Source: Pseudomonas sp. B21-056 (lineage in GTDB: Bacteria; Pseudomonadota; Gammaproteobacteria; Pseudomonadales; Pseudomonadaceae). Taken from it: a DNA stretch of 64,000 bases. Below the pieces are notes generated by a model. It had not been told where the DNA came from. It worked only from the letters and a program-made list of their open reading frames with translations, and made no database searches. Location of the stretch: the NCBI RefSeq assembly GCF_026016325.1, contig NZ_CP087203.1, forward strand, positions 3,348,001 through 3,412,000, written 5' to 3'. This document shows, piece by piece, positions 45,254 through 53,800 of this stretch (the stretch's first letter is position 1; each line of letters begins with the position of its first letter). Made by a program: the position numbers and the translations under genes.

Positions 45254-46092
45254 GCCAGCGACTGCTGAAAAAAGCGCTGTTGCGCCTCGGGTTCTGGTGC
45301 CTGATCGGGATTCTCCTGCTGTATGCGGTCTTCCCTTTCTACTACGCCATCGTGACGTCGCTGAAATCGTCCACGGCCTTGTTTCAGGTGAGCTACTGGA
45401 TCGACCACCCCGATTTTTCCAACTACACCGCGGTGCTCAGCCAGGCCTCGTTCCTGCGGGCCATTGGTAACTCGCTGGTGGTTTCGCTGTGCGTAGTCGC
45501 GCTGGCGCTGTTCCTCAGCCTGACGGCGGCCTATGCCTTGGGCCGGGTGAAGTTTCGTGGACGCGGCACGGTACTGATGCTGGTCCTGGGGGTGTCGATG
45601 TTTCCTCAGGTCGCCGTGCTGTCGGGGCTGTTCGAGGTGATACGAGCCCTGGGCCTGTACAACACGTCCTGGGCGCTGATCCTGAGCTACACGATTTTCA
45701 CCCTGCCCTTCACCGTCTGGATACTGACGACGTTCATGGGCCAACTGCCCCACGAACTGGAGGAAGCGGCAATCATGGACGGCGCTTCGTCCTGGGTCAC
45801 GCTGACCCGCGTGCTGTTGCCGCTGCTCTGGCCGGCACTGGTCACCACCGGCCTGCTGGCGTTCATTGCGGCCTGGAACGAGTTCCTGTTCGCCCTGACC
45901 TTCACCCTGACCGACAGCCAGCGCACGGTACCGGTCGCCATCGCCCTGATTTCCGGCGGCAGCTCCCATGAACTGCCCTGGGGGTTGTTGATGGCTGCGT
46001 CGGTGCTGGTCACCGTCCCTCTGGTCATCCTGGTGCTGATCTTCCAACGCCGGATCGTTTCCGGCCTCACCGCCGGCGCGTTGAAGGGCTGA
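45250..46092 (+). CDS. ABC sugar permease 2 (CUT1, MalG-like)
   Basis: 280 residues with about six membrane segments and the EAA loop EEAAIMDGASSWVTLTRVLLP. The start ATG overlaps the stop of permease 1 by 4 nt, indicating translational coupling. Pairs with permease 1 to form the membrane part of the sugar importer. Confidence 0.93.
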   Translation: MSQRLLKKALLRLGFWCLIGILLLYAVFPFYYAIVTSLKSSTALFQVSYWIDHPDFSNYTAVLSQASFLRAIGNSLVVSLCVVALALFLSLTAAYALGRVKFRGRGTVLMLVLGVSMFPQVAVLSGLFEVIRALGLYNTSWALILSYTIFTLPFTVWILTTFMGQLPHELEEAAIMDGASSWVTLTRVLLPLLWPALVTTGLLAFIAAWNEFLFALTFTLTDSQRTVPVAIALISGGSSHELPWGLLMAASVLVTVPLVILVLIFQRRIVSGLTAGALKG

Positions 46093-46119
46093 TGCCCCAT
46101 AAAGACAAGGAACCCCATC

Positions 46120-47259
46120 GTGAGCAAATTGAAACTGCACAACGTGAACAAACAGTTGGGTGGCATGCGCATTCTTCGTGACGTCAGCCTGGATATTGCG
46201 GCGGGTGAGTTCGTGGTGTTCGTCGGCCCTTCCGGTTGCGGAAAATCGACCCTGCTACGACTGATCGCCGGACTGGACTCGATCTGCGCTGGCGACCTGC
46301 TGATCGACGGACGCCGGGTCAACGACCTGGAGCCACGGGAGCGTGGCGTCGGCATGGTGTTCCAGTCGTATGCGCTGTACCCGCACATGACCGTGTACGA
46401 CAACATCAGCTTCGGACTCAAACTGGCCAAGACCGAAAAGACCAGCCTGCGCGAACGTGTGCTGAAAACCGCGCAGATCCTGCAGTTGGACAAACTCCTG
46501 CAACGCAAACCCAAGGAACTGTCGGGCGGACAGCGTCAGCGGGTGGCCATGGGCAGGGCCATGGCGAGAGAGCCAGACATCCTGTTGTTCGATGAACCGC
46601 TGTCCAACCTGGATGCCTCCCTGCGAGTGCAGATGCGCAACGAAATCGCCCGGCTGCACGCCCGGCTGGGTTCGACCGTGATCTACGTCACCCACGATCA
46701 GGTCGAGGCGATGACCCTGGCCGACAAGATTGTCGTGCTCAACGGAGGGCGCATTGAACAGATCGGCTCACCGCGTGAACTCTACGAGCGCCCGGCCAGT
46801 CGCTTTGTTGCCGGTTTCCTGGGTTCGCCCAGGATGAATTTCATTCCGGCGTTCCTGCATTCGCCAGGCGAAACCAGCCTGGTTGAAAGCCTGGTGCTGG
46901 GCAAGACGTCCCTGCCCTTCGACAGCTCGACCCTGGCGGCGGACACCCAACTGAGCCTGGGGATTCGTCCGGAACACGTGACGCTTGAAGCCGCGCAGGG
47001 GGGCGCCGGTGTTGTCGTGACCGGGGTCGAATACCTCGGTAGCGAAACCTATGTGCACGTCGATACCGGCCAGGATGAGCCACTGATGTGTCGTTGCGAG
47101 GTGAACGCCGGCTGGCAGATAGGCGATCGGGTCAAACTGCGCCTGGAGATCGACAACCTGCACCTGTTCGACGCCGACGGATTGGCCTTGAAGCGCCACG
47201 CCATTGAAACCCTGCCCGATGGCATTCCACTGCGTCCGGCACCCGCAGGCGCCCTATGA
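46120..47259 (+). CDS. ABC sugar importer ATPase (MalK/UgpC-like)
   Basis: 379-residue ATPase of the CUT1 importer. Walker A GPSGCGKST, signature LSGGQRQR, Walker B ILLFDEPLSNLD and switch region YVTHDQVEAMT, followed by a C-terminal regulatory TOBE domain (LGIRPEHVTLE). Start GTG 46120 with AAGGAA 8 nt upstream. The stop overlaps the start of the GH32 gene by 4 nt. Confidence 0.94.
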   Translation: MSKLKLHNVNKQLGGMRILRDVSLDIAAGEFVVFVGPSGCGKSTLLRLIAGLDSICAGDLLIDGRRVNDLEPRERGVGMVFQSYALYPHMTVYDNISFGLKLAKTEKTSLRERVLKTAQILQLDKLLQRKPKELSGGQRQRVAMGRAMAREPDILLFDEPLSNLDASLRVQMRNEIARLHARLGSTVIYVTHDQVEAMTLADKIVVLNGGRIEQIGSPRELYERPASRFVAGFLGSPRMNFIPAFLHSPGETSLVESLVLGKTSLPFDSSTLAADTQLSLGIRPEHVTLEAAQGGAGVVVTGVEYLGSETYVHVDTGQDEPLMCRCEVNAGWQIGDRVKLRLEIDNLHLFDADGLALKRHAIETLPDGIPLRPAPAGAL

Positions 47260-48764
47260 ACTTGTCTTTGAATACTATGAACGCACCGGTCTCCCCGATT
47301 CTTGAACATGCGCAGCAGGCATTGAGCGATAGCCTGTCCCGCATCATCCACGACTATCGACCCGCTTATCATCTTGCGCCCGTGGCGGGCTGGATGAACG
47401 ACCCTAACGGGGTGGTGTACTTTCGTGGCGAATACCATGTGTTCTATCAACACCACCCCTTCGAAGCGAAATGGGGGCCGATATATTGGGGCCATGCCAA
47501 GAGTGCCGACCTGGTGCATTGGCAGCACCTGCCCATTGCCCTGGCACCGGGCGATGACTTCGACCGCGACGGGTGTTTTTCCGGTAGTGCGGTGGTGTGC
47601 GGGGAGACCCTGGCGCTGATCTACACCGGGCATACCTGGCTGGGGGATGTGGGCGACGAACGCTTTATCCGTCAGGTCCAGTGCCTGGCCACCAGCACCG
47701 ACGGTATCCGCTTCGTCAAGCATGGCGCGGTCATCGAAAGCCCACCCGAGGACACGATCATGCACTTTCGTGATCCCAAGGTCTGGCAGAAGGATGACCA
47801 TTGGTACCTGATTGCCGGCGCACGCCTGGGCGATACGCCGCTGCTGCCGCTGTACCGCTCCGCGGATCTGCACGCCTGGGAGTTCCTCGATTACGTCGAC
47901 CGTGGCAATGAGGGCGATGGCTATATGTGGGAGTGCCCGGATCTGTTTCGGCTGAACGGGCGCGATGTACTGCTGTACTCGCCCCAGGGCATGCACTCCC
48001 AGGGTTACGAACGGCTCAACAAGTACCAGACCGGTTACCGGGTGGGCCGGCTCGACAGCGCATGGCACTTCACCGGAGGGCCCTTCATCGAGCTGGATAA
48101 CGGCCATGACTTCTACGCTGCACAAACCCTGGAGGCCGCCGATGGTCGACGCCTGGCGTGGGCGTGGCTCGACATGTGGGAGAGCCCGATGCCGAGCCAG
48201 GCGCATCACTGGTCTGGCATGCTCGGTCTGCCCCGCGAGCTTGAGTTGCATGGCGATCGTCTGCGCGTGTTCCCGGCGCGGGAGTTGATTGCCTTGCGCC
48301 AGGCGTTGCTTCCGGGCACGCCGCCGTGGTCCGATCCGGGCACTCAATGGGTGTCGCACATCGGCGGCGACCGACTGGAGATCCATGTGCAGCTAGACCT
48401 GCCCGGCTGCGCCGATGGGCACCTGGGCGTCGCCTTGCGTTGCAGTGCCGAGGAGGAAAGCGCTGAACAGACCCTGCTCTACTACGATGGGTCATTGCAG
48501 CGCCTGGTGCTGGATCGCAGCCGCGCGGGAATGCACCTCGACGGTCAGCGCAGCGTGTCGATAGACCCGACGCTCGAGCAACTGGAATTGCGTGTATTTC
48601 TTGATCGATCGTCCATTGAGGTGTTTGACGTAAATGGACATTTCAGTCTCAGCAGCCGTATCTATCCCCGACCCGACAGCCTGGGGGTGAAGTTGCTCGC
48701 CAGCGGCACCGGCGGGCGCGTCTCCATCCCTCGGGCGTGGTCCCTGGGGTCAGGCTGGCTATGA
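47256..48764 (+). CDS. GH32 beta-fructofuranosidase (intracellular sucrose hydrolase)
   Basis: Hydrolyses the beta-fructoside bond of sucrose or a related fructoside in the cytoplasm. 502 residues, no signal peptide. The three GH32 acidic motifs are present: nucleophile Asp49 in WMNDPNG, Asp173 in FRDPK (transition-state stabiliser) and acid/base Glu226 in WECPDLF. A C-terminal beta-sandwich ends with RSSIEVFDVNGHFSLSSRIY. Because uptake is by an ABC importer and not a PTS, the substrate is probably unphosphorylated sucrose rather than sucrose 6-phosphate. No fructokinase or glucokinase gene is in the operon, so the hexoses must be phosphorylated by enzymes encoded elsewhere. Confidence 0.92.
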   Translation: MNLSLNTMNAPVSPILEHAQQALSDSLSRIIHDYRPAYHLAPVAGWMNDPNGVVYFRGEYHVFYQHHPFEAKWGPIYWGHAKSADLVHWQHLPIALAPGDDFDRDGCFSGSAVVCGETLALIYTGHTWLGDVGDERFIRQVQCLATSTDGIRFVKHGAVIESPPEDTIMHFRDPKVWQKDDHWYLIAGARLGDTPLLPLYRSADLHAWEFLDYVDRGNEGDGYMWECPDLFRLNGRDVLLYSPQGMHSQGYERLNKYQTGYRVGRLDSAWHFTGGPFIELDNGHDFYAAQTLEAADGRRLAWAWLDMWESPMPSQAHHWSGMLGLPRELELHGDRLRVFPARELIALRQALLPGTPPWSDPGTQWVSHIGGDRLEIHVQLDLPGCADGHLGVALRCSAEEESAEQTLLYYDGSLQRLVLDRSRAGMHLDGQRSVSIDPTLEQLELRVFLDRSSIEVFDVNGHFSLSSRIYPRPDSLGVKLLASGTGGRVSIPRAWSLGSGWL

Positions 48765-48839
48765 ACGCCGTCGTCGAAGTCGCGAGACGCCCGGACCCTG
48801 TGTCATGATTGCGCGTCAACCTGACTGGCCTCACCTCGC

Positions 48840-49832
48840 ATGACTTCAGTGAAAGACGTTGCACAGTTGGCCGGCGTGTCCCTGATGACGGTTTCCAGGG
48901 CGCTCAACAATCCGGAAAAACTGAGCGCCGAAACCCTTCAGCGGGTACGTCGCGCCATCGACGAGCTGCAATTCGTACCGAGCCTGTCGGCGCGCAAAAT
49001 GCGCGGCGATAGCCTCCAGGCACGAACCATCGGTGTGTTTGCCCTGGATACCGCGACCACACCGTTCGCGGTCGAGTTGCTGCTGTCCATCGAACAGACC
49101 GCACAGCAGGCAGGCTGGAACGTCTTCATCCTCAACCTGTTGAACAACCCGCCCACCGACCAGGACATCGACCTGATGCTCTCGCACCGTCCCGACGGGT
49201 TGATCTTCAGTGCCATGGGGTTGCGTCAGGTGAACATTCCCGAGCGCTTGAAGAGTAAACCGCTGGTACTCGCCAATTGTCTGGAGGATGACAATCGCCT
49301 GGTCAGTTATGTGCCGGATGACGAGGCCGGCCAGCATCGCGCCGTGCATCACGCATTGAGCCAGGGCTATCGTCGCCCCCTGTGCATCAATCTGCCGAAG
49401 CGCAGCCTTGCCTGGAGCCTGCGACAGGGCGGCCTGCAACGTGCCTGCCAGGCATTCGGACTACCCTCCGAGGTACTGCTGCAATACGACCTTTCCGATC
49501 ACGATGCCTACGGTGAGACAGCCGCCATCCTCGACCGGCACATCGTCGACGGTCGCCCCGAGTTCGATATCCTGATCTGCGGCAACGACCGCATCGCCTT
49601 TTGTGCCTATCAGCTGCTGTTGGGCCGTGGCCTGAAGATTCCTGGCGATGTGGCCGTGCTCGGCTATGACAACATGATCGGCATTGCCGAACTGTTCATC
49701 CCACCCCTGACCACGGTGCAGCTGCCGTACTACGAGATCGGCCGCAAGGCTGCCCGGCATCTGATCGAAACACTGGAGGTCGCGGGCACCCAGCCCGTGG
49801 ATTGCCCGTTGGTGATCAGGGCGTCGCTATAG
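48840..49832 (+). CDS. LacI-family regulator of the sucrose/fructoside locus
   Basis: 330-residue repressor with an N-terminal LacI helix-turn-helix (SVKDVAQLAGVSLMTVSRAL), a hinge helix (LSARKMRGD) and a periplasmic-binding-protein-like sugar domain (FDILICGNDRIAFCAYQ, VLGYDN). 75 bp downstream of the GH32 gene on the same strand, possibly with its own promoter. Likely binds the GTTAACGTTAAC palindrome at 42953 and releases it on binding sugar. Confidence 0.92.
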   Translation: MTSVKDVAQLAGVSLMTVSRALNNPEKLSAETLQRVRRAIDELQFVPSLSARKMRGDSLQARTIGVFALDTATTPFAVELLLSIEQTAQQAGWNVFILNLLNNPPTDQDIDLMLSHRPDGLIFSAMGLRQVNIPERLKSKPLVLANCLEDDNRLVSYVPDDEAGQHRAVHHALSQGYRRPLCINLPKRSLAWSLRQGGLQRACQAFGLPSEVLLQYDLSDHDAYGETAAILDRHIVDGRPEFDILICGNDRIAFCAYQLLLGRGLKIPGDVAVLGYDNMIGIAELFIPPLTTVQLPYYEIGRKAARHLIETLEVAGTQPVDCPLVIRASL

Positions 49833-49842
49833 GCCAACTCCC

Positions 49843-50250
49843 CTACTTCGTGCCCTCGCAGTTGATCATCCAGGCAATCCCGAAACGGTCTTCGAACATG
49901 GCGAAGCGTTCCGCCCAGAAAGTCTTCGCCAATGGCATGTGCACGCTGCCACCCGCGCTCAAGCCATTGAACAGTCGCTCGGCCTCCGCCACGCTGTCGA
50001 CATTGAGGGACACCGACACGCCCTGCGGCTTCAGGTATGACTGGCCCGGCGGGCAATCGGAGGCCATCAGGCTGAAATCGCCTACGGTCAGGCAGGTGTG
50101 CAGGATCAGGTCGTTGTCCTTGGGCATGCCCGTCTCTTCAGGCGCCTCGGCGAAGGACATGGCAAACAGCTCGCCGCCCAGCACGTCCTTGTACAGGGCG
50201 AAGGCTTCCTTGCAGTTACCGTTGAAGGTCAGGTAAGGAATGATTCTCAT
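49843..50250 (-). CDS. PhnB-like VOC (glyoxalase-fold) protein
   Basis: 135-residue protein of the vicinal-oxygen-chelate superfamily, PhnB-like branch (IIPYLTFNGNCKEAFALYKDVLGGE; FWAERFAMFEDRFGIAWMI). Function of this branch is unresolved; proteins of this type are often annotated as 3-demethylubiquinone methyltransferase-like. ATG 50250 with AGGAG 7 nt upstream. Lies 24 bp downstream of a YCII-domain gene on the same strand, a common pairing with DGPF/YCII proteins. Confidence 0.87.
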   Translation of the reverse strand: MRIIPYLTFNGNCKEAFALYKDVLGGELFAMSFAEAPEETGMPKDNDLILHTCLTVGDFSLMASDCPPGQSYLKPQGVSVSLNVDSVAEAERLFNGLSAGGSVHMPLAKTFWAERFAMFEDRFGIAWMINCEGTK

Positions 50251-50274
50251 GGTCGGATCTCCTGTTGTCAGGTT

Positions 50275-50700
50275 TCACGATTGATTGGGCATTTGCGCCC
50301 GAATGCGGTCTTCCTGCTCGCGTAGATCGGAGGTAAAGGCCTCGCCGAAATCCTCCATTTCGAAAATCTGGCGGATTTCGATCTCGCTGTCGCTGACCAT
50401 CGGGTTCGGGCAACGCTTGACCCAGTCGATGGCCTCTTGCAGCGACTGGACCTGGAAGATCCAGAAGCCGGCGATCAGCTCCTTGGTTTCAGCAAAGGGG
50501 CCGTCGACGACGGTGCGGTTCTTGCCGGAAAACTGTACGCGCACGCCCTTGGCACTGGGGTGCAGGCCTTCGGCCGCGAGCATCACCCCGGCCTTGGCCA
50601 ATTCTTCATTGTAGGCGCCCATGGCGGTCAGCAACGCTTCACTGGGCATTTCCCCGGCTTCGGATTCCGGGCTGGCTTTGACGATCACCAAAAATCGCAT
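50275..50700 (-). CDS. YCII/DGPF-domain protein
   Basis: 141-residue protein of the YCII-related (DGPF) family: MRFLVIVKASPESEAGEMPS at the N terminus, the FAETKELIAGFWI core and a conserved pattern VDGPFAE. Family members are small ferredoxin-fold proteins often next to VOC proteins and ECF sigma factors; no sigma factor gene is present here. ATG 50700 follows AGGAG. Probably co-transcribed with the VOC gene. Confidence 0.88.
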   Translation of the reverse strand: MRFLVIVKASPESEAGEMPSEALLTAMGAYNEELAKAGVMLAAEGLHPSAKGVRVQFSGKNRTVVDGPFAETKELIAGFWIFQVQSLQEAIDWVKRCPNPMVSDSEIEIRQIFEMEDFGEAFTSDLREQEDRIRAQMPNQS

Positions 50701-50798
50701 GGTCTTATCTCCTGGGGAATGGGATAAGCCGTTCTTGTAGCGGCTCGAGGGTTAGTCGAATGGTATAGAACGAAATCGACAGGCTGGCTGAATTATTT

Positions 50799-50830
50799 TT
50801 GTGGCGAGGGAATCTCTCCCCTCGCCACAA
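50799..50830. repeat. Short family C hairpin downstream of the giant RTX protease
   Basis: TTGTGGCGAGGG (to 50810) and CCCTCGCCACAA (50819-50830) form a 12-bp stem with an 8-nt loop. The stem matches the ends of the family C REPINs at 7530 and 41069, with the interior missing. On neither strand is the stem followed by a T run, so it is not a classical intrinsic terminator. Confidence 0.75.
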
Positions 50831-50849
50831 TGACCCACGAGCCGATCGG

Positions 50850-53800
50850 TCAGGCGACCAGATCGTTGGCACTGAAGGTGTTGACACCCACCAGCTGGAT
50901 TTCGAAATCCGCCCCCAGGCTGCCGTCGATATTGCCGGAAAGCACATGATCGACGAAGCGCAATTGCCCTGCACCGCTGAAGTCAGCCGCATCGATGAAG
51001 CTGAATTTGTTGAGCCCGGTGGCGAGGCTATTGGCATCCAGCTTCGACAGGTCGAGTTTATCGCCTTGGAGCCTGTTGAAATCCAGGATGACATCGCGAG
51101 CGTCACCGATGCCCAGTTCGTTCAATGCGCTGAACACAAATCGGTCGGCTCCGGCACCGCCGTTCAGGGTGTCAGTGCCAATGCCACCGATCAACAGGTC
51201 ATTGCCCGCCCCGCCATCGAGTTGATCGTTACCTGCGCCCCCGTTCAGCGTGTTGCTGGCGGCGTTGCCGGTCAGCACGTTGTCCAGGGCGTTGCCGGTA
51301 CCATTGATGAGGGCGGTGCCGGTCAGCGTGAGGCTTTCCAGGTTGGCACCCAAGGTCCAGCTTACCGAAGAACGAACGGTATCGATTTCGCTGTCCAGGG
51401 TACTGGCTTCGCTGACGATGTCCTTCAGGTTGTCGACGATATAGGTGTCGTTGCCGGTACCGCCGATCAAGGTATCGGCACCCGCACCGCCGTCCAGGGT
51501 GTCTGCGCCGTCCAGGCCACTCAACACGTTGGCGGCACTGTTGCCGAGCAGACTGTTGTCCGAGGCGTTGCCGACAAGGTTGATGGCGGCAATGCCGAGC
51601 AGTTGACCATCCTCGACGTTGGTCGACAGCGTATGGCTGACCGAAGTACGGACCAGGTCGCGGCCTTCATCGGCGAGTTCGGTGACCGTGTCACCGAGGT
51701 TGTCGACAACGTAGGTGTCGTTCCCCGCGCCGCCAATCAGCGTGTCCCGCCCGACTCCGCCATCCAGCACGTTGTTGCCGGCGTTGCCGGTCAGCACGTT
51801 GCCCAGGGCGTTGCCGGTGCCATTGATAGCAGCGGTACCGGTCAGCGTGAGGTTTTCCAGGTTAGCGCCCAGAGCCCAGTTTACCGAGGAACGCACCGTG
51901 TCGATTTCGCTGGCCAGGGTGCTGGTTTCGCTGACAACATCTTTGAGGTTATCAACCACGTAGGTGTCGTTGCCGGTACCGCCAATGAGGGTGTCGATGC
52001 CAACGCCACCGTCCAGCACGTTCGCACCCGCGTTGCCGGTGATGCGATTGTTCAGGGCATTGCCGGTACCGTCGATACTGCCCGTGCCGCTCAGCGTCAG
52101 GATCTCGAGATTGGTGCCGAGGGTGTAGCTGATGGACGAGACGACGCTATCGATTTCCGTGAGCGACGCACCTGCCTCAGTGATCGTGTCGCCGAGGTTG
52201 TCGACCACATAGGTGTCGTTGCCGGCTCCGCCAATCATCGTATCCGCACCGGCCAAGCCGTTGAGCACATTGGCAGCGGCGTTGCCGGTCAGCACGTTGT
52301 CCAACGCGTTGCCAGTAAGATTGATGGCTGCGATGCCAAGCAGTTGACCGTCCTCGACGTTGGTCGACAAGGTATAGCTGACCGCGGTGCGTATCAGGTC
52401 ATGCCCTTCATCGGTAAGTTCGGTGACCTTGTCGCCAAGGTTATCGATGACATAGGTATCGTCACCGATGCCGCCAACCAAGATGTCGGCACCCGCTCGA
52501 CCGTCAAGGATATCGTCGCCGGCCCCACCCTGGAGGGTGTTCACGGAAGCGTTGCCCACCAGGCTGTTGTCCAGGCTGTTACCGATCACCGTGAACACCC
52601 CGGTACCGTTCAGTGTGACGTTCTCGACGTTGACCAAGCTGCTGAGATTCAGGTCAACGACGCTGCTCAGCGAACTTGAAGCATAGGTGAGGGACAGGCT
52701 GTCAGTGCCTTGACCGGTCTGCTCTTGCAGAAGCGCCAGTTCACCCGCCTGATCGAGCACATAGGTGTCGTTCCCCGCCCCGCCGATCAGCGTGTCCCGC
52801 CCGGCTCCGCCATTCAACACGTTGTCGCCGGCATTGCCGGTCAGCACGTTGCTCAAGGCGTTGCCGGTGCCGTTGATAGCAGAGGAGCCGGTCAGCGTGA
52901 GGTTTTCCAGATTAGCGCCCAGAGCCCAGCTTACCGAGGAACGCACCGTGTCGATTTCGCTGGCCAGGGTGCTGGTTTCGCTGACAACATCTTTGAGGTT
53001 ATCAACCACGTAGGTGTCGTTGCCGGTACCGCCAATGAGGGTGTCGATGCCAACGCCACCGTCCAGCACGTTCGCACCCGCGTTGCCGGTGATGCGATTG
53101 TTCAGGGCATTGCCGGTACCGTCGATACTGCCCGTGCCGCTCAGCGTCAGGATCTCGAGATTGGTGCCGAGGGTGTAGCTGATGGATGAGACGACGCTAT
53201 CGATTTCCGTGAGCGACGCACCTGCCTCAGTTATCGTGTCGCTGAGGTTGTCGACCACATAGGTATCGTTGCCGGCTCCGCCAATCATCGTATCCGCACC
53301 GCCGAGGCCATTGAGCACGTTGGCGGCGGCGTTGCCGGTCAGCACGTTGTCCAGGGTGTTGCCAGTAAGATTGATGGCTGCGATGCCAAGCAGTTGACCG
53401 TCCTCGACGTTGGTCGACAAGGTATAGCTGACCGCGGTGCGTATCAGGTCATGCCCTTCATCGGTAAGTTCGGTGACCTTGTCGCCAAGGTTATCGATGA
53501 CATAGGTATCGTCACCGATGCCGCCAACCAAGATGTCGGCACCCGCTCGACCGTCAAGGATATCGTCGCCGGCCCCACCCTGGAGGGTGTTCACGGAAGC
53601 GTTGCCCACCAGGCTGTTGTCCAGGCTGTTACCGATCACCGTGAACACTCCGGTACCGTTCAGTGTGACGTTCTCGACGTTGACCAAGCTGCTGAGATTC
53701 AGGTCAACGACGCTGCTCAGCGAACTTGAAGCATAGGTGAGGGACAGGTTGTCAGTGCCTTGACCGGTCTGCTCTTGCAGAAGCGCCAGTTCACCCGCCT

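Noticed and set aside
50799..50830. Hairpin as an intrinsic terminator of the giant RTX gene
   Set aside because: The stem is not followed by a T run on either strand and matches the ends of a REP family.
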